This document shows, piece after piece, positions 22,920-31,904 of a DNA stretch of 44,628 nucleotides. Below the pieces are notes generated by a model that saw only the letters and a list, made by a program, of their open reading frames with translations, had not been told where the DNA came from and made no database searches. The translations under genes were made by a program, and so were the position numbers. Source of the DNA: Chromera velia (Eukaryota > Sar > Chromeraceae); contig JAHBMJ010000634.1 of the NCBI GenBank assembly GCA_018398765.1, positions 1 through 44,628 of the forward strand. The letters are read 5' to 3'. Within the stretch, counting starts at the first letter, position 1. The number at the start of each line of letters is the position of its first letter.

Positions 22920-23182
22920 CGTAACGATGTGAGCGTCTGAGTGACAAGAAGTGGTTCCATGTGTCAGAATGGAATGAGCCGCGCGCATGCCGAGCCTAGC
23001 CGCATGCATGGCGTCGCGCCGTCTATGAGTCAATACACATGCAATGCAAGTCTATGCAGGTCAGTCAGTCTGAAAGCAATAGAGCATTGCTTTAGAGAGA
23101 AGTACGAACCTTGCATGACAGAACTTGAACTTACGACCTATGAGCTCCGTTATGCTAGCCAACTAACTGCCACTCTCCAACG
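22920..23182 (+). repeat. 5' LTR-like terminal repeat (copy 1)
   Basis: 263 bp, almost identical to 26076-26338 (about one difference, G/A near 23001) and to 43192-43454. It holds an antisense tRNA-Met-like segment at about 23119-23175. Confidence 0.85.
23119..23175 (-). other. antisense tRNA-Met-like remnant inside the LTR
   Basis: The minus strand reads a box-A-like TGGCAGTTAGTTGG and GTTGGCTAGC D-loop. It continues with GAGCTCATA, resembling a CAT anticodon loop, and a box-B-like AAGTTCAAGTTC. The 3' half of the anticodon stem and the variable loop are missing, so it is not a functional tRNA. It is present in all three LTR copies. Confidence 0.5.
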
Positions 23183-23194
23183 TGGTAGCAGAGT
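23183..23194 (+). promoter_or_regulatory. primer-binding site (initiator tRNA-Met type)
   Basis: TGGTAGCAGAGT directly abuts the 5' repeat. It is complementary to a CCA-ended tRNA 3' terminus reading CTCTGCTACCA, as in many eukaryotic initiator tRNA-Met molecules. Position and match both fit minus-strand priming of reverse transcription. Confidence 0.75.
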
Positions 23195-23373
23195 GGTCGA
23201 CCCGCTCAGATAAGGTAGATTCGTTGACCGTCTTTGACTGGTCGAATGAAGGTGTTGTCGCATCGTTCTCAGTTGGCGATTCCCTGAAGAGCGACGCACA
23301 CAGCTACCCGAAAACATTCACAGGGACTTATTTCCCCGTGACAGGCTCCTTGCAGTTTCCTTTTCTTTGAAGA

Positions 23374-24879
23374 ATGTCCAATCGGATGGTCGTGATGTCT
23401 GTGACGGATCGTTTCAGTCATTTTGTTTCGCTTGTTGAAGACTTTTCGGAGAAGTATGCGAACGTGTCCCTCAAGGAGGTGCGGAAGAACGGTGAGGCCT
23501 TCTTGCACGAGAGTCAACAACTGGTGGAGAAGCTTTCAGAGGTGGTAGGGGGCTGCCAACCGGCCGCGCCCACCCTTGAAGAGGAAGGGAAGGGCGATGA
23601 AGCAAAACAACGTCTGACCGGAAAGAAGCCGAAAGCACGCAGGAGTCGAAGATTGACGGCAGCAGCTTGGGCCAACAAGCAAGCGGCAGAGAAGCCAATG
23701 GCATCACAGCAGCCATCACAGCAGTCACCTGGAGATCAAAAAGCCGCTTCTGTGGGGAAAGAGAAAGGGAGAGGGAGGAGAAAGCAGGAAGGGCGCATTT
23801 CATGGCGCCGTTTACCAGTAAGGTCAGAGGGTAAGAGTCGCAGTGCGGTCGCGCGATTGGGAGAAGGAGGAGGGCGACTGCAGTCAGAAGGGCGGGGGTT
23901 TGGGAACAGCATCCAAGGCTCTCGTATGAATGTTCCGAGCGCTGTCGCCATGAGACAGGCAGGATTTGAGCCGCATGATATTTTGAACGGCCGAGGTGAC
24001 AGTATGCGGTTGCGTGGCTCACCGCACGATGGCCTGGCGGGTGAGAACACTGTGAGAGCCAGATGGGGGAGTGTGTCCCCTGGCTTTGAGACGGAGGCAG
24101 GCGTTGTGTCTGGACAGGCAGTTGATGGAGAATTCGATTTTGGCGGGATGGATGGAGATGAGTTGATGGAAGAGGGCGGTGTTGATGTGATGGAAGAGGG
24201 AGGCACGTGGAAGGAGACGCCCCACACGACATTTGATTTTCCGGTTCCGTCTCCATCAGAAGAAGTGGTGCCGATGAGGCTCGGCTTAATCGAGCGGAGG
24301 CTATTCCCCGACGAGATTGGAGCTGGGTCGCAGTTCGGCCAGACAGAGGGTGGAGAGAGACGAGATGACTGTGCAGGGCGGTCAGACGTGGAAACAGCAC
24401 GCGAGACTGCTTTCAGGAAACACGGAGACGGGCGTGATTTAGTGAAGACAGGCAGAGCAGAAAGAAAGAAACAGAAGCGGCAGGAGAAGAAGGAGAGACA
24501 GAGACAAGAAAAACATGAAAGGGAGTTGAATTCATTGAGGGAAGAGAGGCAAGGGACGGTGGAAGTTGCGGTGTCGAGGCAAGCGAGACGAAAGCAGGAG
24601 AGGGAGGAGGTGAAGGAACGTGAAAAGGAGAGGGCAAAGGAGACGGAAAGAAAAAAGAAACGAACAGTTCAGCAGACGTCTGGTGGGCTTTGCAGACCAC
24701 CTCAGTACGACCCTCTCGTGCGAGAGTACTGGCGAGATCTTTCCTTTCGGGTGCGGACGTTGGGCGCGGATTTCGTACCAGAGATGACAGGGGTTGGCAC
24801 GGCTGACTGGCATGCCTTCTTAGCACGTTCTCGCCAAGGTGTTGAGCCGTTTGTCCCTCAGGTGTGGCACGGGGTGTGA
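23374..24879 (+). CDS. single ORF of the LTR element, 501 residues, unknown function
   Basis: It starts at the first ATG after the primer-binding site and ends TGA at 24877-24879. Residues 1-60 are helical and charged. A basic cluster (KKPKARRSRR) lies near 84-94, followed by Gln/Ser/Pro-rich and Gly/Arg-rich stretches. An acidic part (GGMDGDELMEEGG and on) falls near 255-285. A long Lys/Glu/Arg coiled coil spans about 350-435, and a more ordered Trp-containing tail ends in VWHGV. There is no zinc knuckle, protease or polymerase motif. By position it is the gag-like product of the element and may package its RNA, but no family match is recognised. The second copy at 43646 is broken. An exact duplicate of the last 170 codons at 25095-25605 is treated as an artefact. 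Confidence 0.75.
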   Translation: MSNRMVVMSVTDRFSHFVSLVEDFSEKYANVSLKEVRKNGEAFLHESQQLVEKLSEVVGGCQPAAPTLEEEGKGDEAKQRLTGKKPKARRSRRLTAAAWANKQAAEKPMASQQPSQQSPGDQKAASVGKEKGRGRRKQEGRISWRRLPVRSEGKSRSAVARLGEGGGRLQSEGRGFGNSIQGSRMNVPSAVAMRQAGFEPHDILNGRGDSMRLRGSPHDGLAGENTVRARWGSVSPGFETEAGVVSGQAVDGEFDFGGMDGDELMEEGGVDVMEEGGTWKETPHTTFDFPVPSPSEEVVPMRLGLIERRLFPDEIGAGSQFGQTEGGERRDDCAGRSDVETARETAFRKHGDGRDLVKTGRAERKKQKRQEKKERQRQEKHERELNSLREERQGTVEVAVSRQARRKQEREEVKEREKERAKETERKKKRTVQQTSGGLCRPPQYDPLVREYWRDLSFRVRTLGADFVPEMTGVGTADWHAFLARSRQGVEPFVPQVWHGV

Positions 24880-25093
24880 AAGAATTAGCATGGTACTACG
24901 GAGTTTGCGTTGTGTATAACGGTGTGTGAATTCGTTTGGCTTTAGAATTCTTTGGTTGTCTGAGCGGCTGTGCCTGTTCTGACAGCATCCGACGGCATTG
25001 ACGTTGGAAGTTGTTCATTTGTTGTTAGCTCTTGGTTGGTTCTTTTGCCTCGCTTGTCTGTTTGTTGCAAGCTTGTTCGTAAATGTGAGCCAG
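24369..25093 (+). repeat. first copy of an exact 725-bp tandem duplication
   Basis: Starts CTGTGCAGGG within the ORF and ends GTGAGCCAG. It recurs with no visible difference at 25095-25819. A single N at 25094 lies exactly between the copies, which points to two overlapping contigs joined without merging. Confidence 0.85.
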
Positions 25094-25094
25094 N
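25094..25094. other. assembly gap (single N)
   Basis: The only ambiguous base in the window. It sits precisely at the junction of the 725-bp duplication. Confidence 0.95.
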
Positions 25095-25819
25095 CTGTGC
25101 AGGGCGGTCAGACGTGGAAACAGCACGCGAGACTGCTTTCAGGAAACACGGAGACGGGCGTGATTTAGTGAAGACAGGCAGAGCAGAAAGAAAGAAACAG
25201 AAGCGGCAGGAGAAGAAGGAGAGACAGAGACAAGAAAAACATGAAAGGGAGTTGAATTCATTGAGGGAAGAGAGGCAAGGGACGGTGGAAGTTGCGGTGT
25301 CGAGGCAAGCGAGACGAAAGCAGGAGAGGGAGGAGGTGAAGGAACGTGAAAAGGAGAGGGCAAAGGAGACGGAAAGAAAAAAGAAACGAACAGTTCAGCA
25401 GACGTCTGGTGGGCTTTGCAGACCACCTCAGTACGACCCTCTCGTGCGAGAGTACTGGCGAGATCTTTCCTTTCGGGTGCGGACGTTGGGCGCGGATTTC
25501 GTACCAGAGATGACAGGGGTTGGCACGGCTGACTGGCATGCCTTCTTAGCACGTTCTCGCCAAGGTGTTGAGCCGTTTGTCCCTCAGGTGTGGCACGGGG
25601 TGTGAAAGAATTAGCATGGTACTACGGAGTTTGCGTTGTGTATAACGGTGTGTGAATTCGTTTGGCTTTAGAATTCTTTGGTTGTCTGAGCGGCTGTGCC
25701 TGTTCTGACAGCATCCGACGGCATTGACGTTGGAAGTTGTTCATTTGTTGTTAGCTCTTGGTTGGTTCTTTTGCCTCGCTTGTCTGTTTGTTGCAAGCTT
25801 GTTCGTAAATGTGAGCCAG
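25095..25819 (+). repeat. second copy of the 725-bp duplication (probable artefact)
   Basis: It repeats 24369-25093, including the ORF C-terminus and stop (25603-25605) and the 3' flank, before unique sequence resumes at 25820. The apparent ORF 24970-25605 spans the N and is not a real gene. Confidence 0.8.
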
Positions 25820-26059
25820 ATTTTTTTTTCTTTGGTCTACCGTGGAGTGTGTCACCGACCGCGTGTGGATGCGGTCTAGGAGGGGGAGGTGGCACGGTGT
25901 AGGGAAGAGTGAGACGACGTGATTGAATCAGATTTAAGACGGCATCACTGTATGACTCGGTCTGAATGGACAAATGAATAAATGGAAAAAATTCGTTTCT
26001 AGATCGATGCTTTCAGCTTGTTTGTTGTTCTTTTTCTTCGGCCAGCGTAGACGTGGCCT

Positions 26060-26073
26060 GGAGGGAGTGGTGG
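26060..26073 (+). promoter_or_regulatory. purine-rich tract before the 3' LTR
   Basis: GGAGGGAGTGGTGG ends two bases before the second terminal repeat. This is where a polypurine tract primes plus-strand synthesis in LTR elements. The tract contains T residues, so it is imperfect. Confidence 0.5.
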
Positions 26074-26075
26074 TA

Positions 26076-26338
26076 CGTAACGATGTGAGCGTCTGAGTGA
26101 CAAGAAGTGGTTCCATGTGTCAGAATGGAATGAGCCGCGCGCATGCCAAGCCTAGCCGCATGCATGGCGTCGCGCCGTCTATGAGTCAATACACATGCAA
26201 TGCAAGTCTATGCAGGTCAGTCAGTCTGAAAGCAATAGAGCATTGCTTTAGAGAGAAGTACGAACCTTGCATGACAGAACTTGAACTTACGACCTATGAG
26301 CTCCGTTATGCTAGCCAACTAACTGCCACTCTCCAACG
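26076..26338 (+). repeat. 3' LTR-like terminal repeat (copy 1)
   Basis: 263 bp, about one difference from 22920-23182. It ends CTCTCCAACG and is followed directly by the CATTT target duplication. Confidence 0.85.
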
Positions 26339-26343
26339 CATTT
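26339..26343 (+). repeat. target-site duplication, right (CATTT)
   Basis: Matches 22915-22919 exactly. Confidence 0.75.
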
Positions 26344-28050
26344 ATTCCGCCGTTCCTAGTGTCATTCAGAGTTGATCCAGCCGTAGCCCCCGCGCCCGCA
26401 CATGCGTAACGCAGTGTGACCGAGATGTCTGGCTGGGGTATGCCGGAACCACTGTGTGGGACGATGTGGGATGCACCCTCCTGCGCCCCACAACATTGAT
26501 CACAGCGGCATGCAACACAAAGCCTAACTCCTATAGCTAAACTCTAGAGAACAGTTTCAAACATATATATATAGTGGGACACGCTAGGGGATATTTGACT
26601 ACTTAGCAAATGCCGAAGAAGACATTCGGATGGAGGAGCGTCAAGTATGAGGTCACATGAGAGAGAAAGCTAGCAGTGACTCCCAGTGAGAGCAGTAAGC
26701 AGGACAGAAGGGAGAGACGAAAGACGCATAGGCCAGATGCTAGGAACAAACTTTAAGTCAATGCCCCAAACTAGTATAAGCTATCATATATCTAACCTTT
26801 ATACTTATGCATATCATCGATTATGATCATTGATTTTAATTATAAAAAAATATCTAAAAAAATATATTGCAAAAACTATAGTGCAAAAATCTTTCCCAAT
26901 TTAAAATCAGTCTACAAATCAATGAGAGTCACACCAACTTTTTATTGTTTTGTATCAATCAAATTCAATTAATTATCAATTTATTTAGGATGCCAGTGAA
27001 TGTATGTTGGAGGAACGTACACAAGCTTTAGCTATATAAAGCTTTGGCCTATACTCTAACATATCTCAGCAAACACTGACGTACAGCAGTTTTACAACTT
27101 GCTAGACAACTTGTTATGACTAGTGTTTAACATGCTAGTTATTATGGATGGTGCATACGTATACCACTGTATAGCGCCTTGATGGTGGTAATTTTCGTGG
27201 ATCGAATTCGGTGCCTTCTATCATGGCATTACCCAGGGCATTACGTGTAAGTTATATAGCGAACAGGATGCAGTTCAAGCAAGGCCTATCAAGTCCTCCT
27301 CGATTAGCCTCCTCCAGACAGACGCAGAAAGCCTGAGAGAGGTCATTGAATACTTTGAATTCAGATCGAAAAGTCTGCATGCCAGTGTGTGAATTTTCAG
27401 TGACACAAATCTCAAAGAAAACGATTGATCAAACAAATCGATCGATCGTAAGTGGAGTGAGCGAAGGCCCCCGCTAACTTGTGGAATGACTGAGCGTGTG
27501 AGAAAAAAAACTGCTGCATTGATCACTCTGATCCACAAAAACATATAGGTGTGCCCCCGGTTTTCACTTGAGCGGGGTGTGTTCCAACTTCTTTACATGT
27601 GCTCTACGTGCTTATTTGTAGCGGCATAGAAAGCGATGTAAAGAAAAAGGAGAGACAGAACACGGGGAAGGGGGGAGGAGGAATTGGGGCCTATTTGAGA
27701 AAAAGACTCCCGTGTTTCGCGCTCGTCTACAGCATCCCTCTGATCCCCAAACCTCTCCACTGCACTCCTCTCTCGTCTATTGAATCAGTGAATTGTGTCT
27801 AGTAAAGGTCTGTGTGTCTGTCTGAATGAAGTCGTCTGTGCATGTTGGCTGCATGGCTGTCTGTCGGAGGGAAACAGCAGAACAGATTGTCTGAGAGAGC
27901 TATGCACCCTCCCCTTCCCATCTTGTACTACAGGGAGACAGCTAGAAGCCTGCCTCCCTATGGGTCCTCATTGACACTCATCCGAAGCTGACTTGCCCAG
28001 AACCTAGCCCAGAACTGCCACGAAGCTCTGCGCTGTCGTGTCGTCACCCA
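26344..28050. other. intergenic, AT-rich to 27260, no gene called
   Basis: Only short frames without domain character are seen. Direct and inverted AT-rich motifs occur near 26770-27060, but terminal repeats could not be defined. Confidence 0.35.
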
Positions 28051-28065
28051 CATGCAGAGCCAGGA

Positions 28066-28560
28066 AGGCAGGCACAGACACCAGCATCATCTTTGTCAAC
28101 AGTTCCCAAGGCAGAAAAAGAAAAATGCTTTCCTTCCTCCTCTGACTTCATCCCTCACATCCCCTCCCCCTCTCCCCCCCACCCCCTTCAGGTTCTGTGT
28201 CACGAACTCTATCTTAGTCTCCCCCTCTCTGACCTTTTCCTTTTTCTTCTGCCACCGGTTTCGAGCTAGGGACGAGACTTAGCCGGATCGATCGGATTCC
28301 GCACTCGCAGGGCCTGCATCATGCCGCTGCCTTGATTTGCCGCACCTCTCTCAGCAGCAGGTACGCAGACCACAGTGCCCTAGGCCAGGGCAGAAAAGGA
28401 AAATGGCTTTCCCCTCTCCTCTGACGTCATCCCCTCTCCTTCTTCCTCCTTCACTTTCACTGCCCCCTCCCCCTCTTCCTCCTTCACTTTCTGTGCTACC
28501 AATTCCGTCTGAATCACCACGTCTCTGTCCTTTTCTTTTTCCGTTTCCTTCTCGTGCTTG
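28066..28560. repeat. diverged tandem duplication of a gene 3' end
   Basis: Two units, about 28066-28255 and 28345-28560, align at perhaps 70-75 percent. Shared blocks are GCAGAAAA-GAAAA-TGCTTTCC, CTCCTCTGAC-TCATCCC, TTCTGTG and CCTTTTCTTTTTC. On the minus strand the higher unit encodes the end of the 555-residue protein (KPFSFSALA). The lower unit reads a similar HFSFSALG with stops nearby, so it looks like a decayed partial copy. Confidence 0.55.
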
Positions 28561-30681
28561 CTACCCCCGAGACCAACCAACTTGGACAGCTGCGGAGACG
28601 CCTGATCGAAAACGAGGAGTCTGTCCACTCTGTTCCTAGCTCTGTTCGCAGTGGAGGAGGAAGAAGAGGCGGCCAACTCGGACCCCAAGGGGCCCCATGC
28701 GGGACAGAGGTTGTGAGACTGCAGGGACATAGAAGAGCTGTGCGCGTATGGGTGGGGGTGATGGAGAGACCTTGAAGGAGACGGCAACCCAGCGGCGGTG
28801 AGAGTCCTGCCCCTCCGCCCCCCGCTGATGTTCTGTGTGTCACGAGGGGAGACTCGATTGGGGGCTTGAACGCGTTGAGGGTCTGACTTGACAATATGTT
28901 GACGGGTGTTGAAAACCTTCCTTTGTTGTCTTTCTCTGAGACTCTCTCCTTCTTCTTCGTCAGAAGAAATGGACAGCATCAGGGGAACCTCTGTCTCTCC
29001 GCTTGGGGGAGCCTCAGGTGGTGGAGGGAAGTACGACTCGGGCGCAGGAAGTGAACGTCTCAGAACCCCTGTGCCCTTGTTTCCGCGCAGCCCGAGTTTT
29101 CTGTACAGTTCCTCCCTCCTTTTGACACCCTCTTCGGTATTGAAGTTTTGTCGCTCCGTCACTGTCATCTCCCTGTTCATATCTGTGGGAAGCATTCGAC
29201 TCAGGGAGGCGGCCTTCAGAATCGGCTGCAGTGGGGCAGGCTGAAACCCGGGGAACGTTACCGTGGAAAAAAGGACGTCTGCCGTGCCACTTCCTATCTC
29301 ATACCAGCGCTCGTGAATTTCTCCGAATTTGATTTTCTTCTTCTGCCCCCGCATGCCGAGACCCCCATCATGTCCTCTGTGGGTGGTGGGAGGGATCCTG
29401 TTTTGCTTCACCGACTCGGCAACAGACAAAACCTGCTGCTGCTGCTGTTGGTGCTGAGGATTCACACCCGTGCTCAAAGGACAGACTGCAAGAGAATCAT
29501 GCGATGAAAACCCTGGAGGGGGAGGCACATGGCTTGCCTGGCTTGCCTGTGCACTGCACGCTGCAGCACAGGGAGTGGGAGAAGCGTGCTCGTTTCCATG
29601 CGTACCCGTCTCTGGGAGTCCAGTGACAGACCACCACACTGAGTCAGACCCTGCTGCTGGTGTGGCCACAGAGGGAAGAGGCAAGTGGGGAGACGGGGAG
29701 ATTGCTGTCTGGTGCGCTGCCTGGGCAGAGGAACCGAAAACATCCCCGGGATAGCCTTTCTCCTTCTCCTTTTTCTTCTTCTTCTTCCTCTCACTGGAAG
29801 GTGACCCATGTGGTAGCTCATCGCTGCACGCAACATAAAGGGTTACGCGCAGTGAGCAAAGAATCTGCGTATCTAGCCTCTCTACCCCCTTCTCTACCTG
29901 GTCTCTCTGACGTATCCCTTTCTAACACTTTGCTTCTTCCTTCTACACTAAAGTCCTAGATTTAGCTTTAGCCTCCAGTCTGTCTCCTATCTTACCCAGC
30001 GTCCTCACTCATAGCCTCACTCAAGTCGACTCAACTATCTTCCTTTCAGCACACTAATCTATCACACACTATCTGTTAGCCTGTACACTACCCTCCGGAC
30101 CCCCCTGCTCCCTTATTCCTATCTAGCCTTGACTGCCGGTTTCTGCTTCCTCGGATTCCAACACTGGTTGGTCCCGTGTTTGACTAATCTCCCTGATCAG
30201 TGAATACACACCGGCAGAGTTTCTTTGATCTAGCATTGGAGAACCCCAATGAAGGCTTACTAACTCCCTGGTTGTACCAGAAGGCTTCCAGACCCCCACT
30301 TTGGCAAACCAACAAATCCGATGCGAGGTACCAAAGACGAAACGCGACGAGATAGTGACGGAGCTGAATGGATAGTTTGGTTACCCTCTAAAAGCAACAG
30401 ATGAAAGCCGTCAGTCATTTCGCAAATCTGTGCACCCAGCCTGACACAAAGTCTGACCTGAAGTCCAGAAAGCTCCCGTCCCTCAAGTATTGCGTGTGTC
30501 GTTCTCCGGCATGAGGTGGGGGTGGATGAACGGGGGGGATGGAGATATGAGGAGGGGGGGGAAACATCCGGGGAGACGTTATGAGGTGACCTGGTGTTCC
30601 CATTGGGGATGTTTCAGTCCCCTCTTCATTGCTCAACGCAACCCGTTGACCAACATTGAAAGTCTTTTTTGCAGAGGACAT
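28380..30681 (-). CDS. Pro/Lys-rich protein with a PP1-docking-like motif (two exons)
   Basis: Exon 1 is 30681-30458 (ATG at 30681; donor AG|GTCAGA). Exon 2 is 29823-28380 (acceptor GCGTGCAG). The phases join exactly (AG plus C makes Ser), giving 555 residues. Exon 1 encodes a Pro/His-rich N-terminus. Exon 2 has a poly-Lys/Glu block, a short poly-Gln run (CTG/CAG repeat near 29430-29445), and KKKIKFGEIHERWYEIGSG. In that last stretch KKIKF fits the RVxF-type docking site for protein phosphatase 1, and the F-G-E-I-x-x-R-x-Y spacing resembles a conserved motif I associate with protist proteins. A charged helical region, an SSDEEE acidic patch and a Glu/Lys-rich C-terminus follow. The PP1 link is an inference. 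No globular domain is seen. Confidence 0.65.
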
Positions 30682-30791
30682 ACTGGCTCTGTGAGCAGGT
30701 TAACGGGTACAGTGAGGGGTGAAGCCCTCAAAAGATCTTCAAGCGAAATGTATCGCACAAGCTAAAACCGAAAGCACGCCGTCACACGTCC

Positions 30792-31107
30792 TCAGGCAGC
30801 CAACAACACAGAGACCAGTGCGATGGAGACGAAAGCAGGCGGATTGAACGTGCCTGCGAGTACACAGGAAGAAACTTGATGAAAAATTGCTTCCGCCCAC
30901 AAGACGAAACACCCTGAAAGATCGACAGATTTAATGATTGATGCCTTCTCGAGCTCTGATCGAAGACACAGAGGGGCTGGATAAATGAAAGATGGATGCT
31001 AGATGCGCGACCGTGGTGTCTGTCACCCCAGCTGTGCAGCTCTTGGCACTGCACAACACACTGACAGTCACATTCAGTCTCCACATAGTCACCACTGTCT
31101 GGCAAGT
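30792..31107 (-). CDS. last two exons of a possible GPI- or tail-anchored Cys-rich protein
   Basis: Exon 31107-31027 (acceptor CTGCCAG, donor GTGACA) encodes an acidic, Cys-rich segment including CDCQCVVQC. Exon 30853-30792 (acceptor ACTCGCAG) continues in phase with TFNPPAFVSIALVSVLLAA then TGA. A short hydrophobic stretch at the very C-terminus after a polar spacer is what GPI-attachment signals or tail anchors look like. Upstream exons with a signal peptide were not found; an AT-repeat tract lies just above 31120. The splice phases agree, but two short exons can match by chance. Confidence 0.35.
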
Positions 31108-31129
31108 CTGGCAGGTCGACCCGAAAAAT

Positions 31130-31220
31130 GTATATACGTATATATATATATACGCGGGATCCCCTGCATATATATGTAAATGCATGCATTCATTCATATA
31201 TATATATATATATATATAGT
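31130..31220. repeat. (TA)n tracts
   Basis: Two alternating TA runs, near 31134-31152 and 31196-31218, are separated by unique sequence. Confidence 0.9.
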
Positions 31221-31229
31221 GTTTTTTTT

Positions 31230-31896
31230 TTTTTCGAAAACAAAAAATACATGCAATTAATTTCCTGGCTTCGCGCGTTTGGCGCGTGCATGGCTGCTCT
31301 GCGCGCGCGTGTCAGGTTTTTGTGCCATATCAATATGCCGCTGGAGCGTTTTGATGGCACGTTTAGGTTTAGGCCTGTTTTTCCCATTGACGCAAGTCTG
31401 CATGCTTGTGCGGGTTTTTTGTCCAGGACCTCACTAGATAATGCCACAAAACAGACCAACACTAACTATGCATAGTAGTGCAGGGGCTGGCCATGTTTGG
31501 TGTACCCGGCGCATGGGCTCACCCCAACTAAACTATAAACTATATTTATGTCTGGAGACGGTCATGCAAGTGTGGTTGAGGTACGACAACGGTAGCCAGA
31601 CACGAAACCCATTAGATCTGAGCATCCGCAATTTTGTATCACTTTTTTACCCAAGGCATTCGTGTTTGACAAACATTTTTTTTACCTTAAAAAATGGTAC
31701 TTCCAAGGTAGAAAATTGTAGCACTCCAACCCCTGTTTATCCCTCTTTCCCTGAGTAACTCTTCTAGCAGACACGATCAGCTCTCGAAAGCATAATTATG
31801 TCATGTATCAATCTAGATATCAACTATACTCTATACTAGAGTCTATATAATAAATATATACATATTAATTTGAATAATTCATTTTCTGATCAGTAT
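31230..31896. other. no recognisable gene
   Basis: AT-rich DNA with only short open frames and no domain signal. Confidence 0.35.
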
Positions 31897-31904
31897 ACAT
31901 ATAG
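31897..31904 (+). repeat. target-site duplication, left (ACATATAG)
   Basis: An exact 8-bp match to 34164-34171, immediately outside the terminal inverted repeat. Confidence 0.85.

Larger units (their letters stand above)
22920..26338 (+). mobile_element. non-autonomous LTR retroelement with a single ORF, copy 1
   Basis: In order the element has a 263-bp terminal direct repeat (22920-23182) and, with no gap, a primer-binding site TGGTAGCAGAGT. After a 179-bp leader comes an ORF of 501 codons (23374-24879), a 3' untranslated stretch, a purine-rich tract (26060-26073), and the second direct repeat (26076-26338). CATTT flanks both ends. The two repeats differ at about one base, so the insertion is recent. 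No RT, integrase, protease or CCHC motif exists inside, so it must rely on enzymes supplied elsewhere. Its assembled length of 3419 bp includes a probable 726-bp artefact, so the true length is near 2.69 kb. The repeats begin CGTAAC and end CAACG instead of TG...CA. Confidence 0.8.

Noticed and set aside
22920-23182. tRNA-derived SINE
   Set aside because: The 263-bp unit is paired as direct repeats around an internal region with one target duplication, so LTR is the better description; the tRNA-like part is incomplete.
23183-23260. Second tRNA-like (Ser/Leu type) sequence on the plus strand after the LTR
   Set aside because: TGGTAGCAGAGTGG is better explained as a primer-binding site, because it abuts the LTR exactly and matches a tRNA 3' end. 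The downstream box-B-like stretch is weak.
24970-25605. ORF spanning the N
   Set aside because: It crosses an ambiguous base and consists of an exact duplicate of the end of the 501-codon ORF; most likely an assembly artefact.
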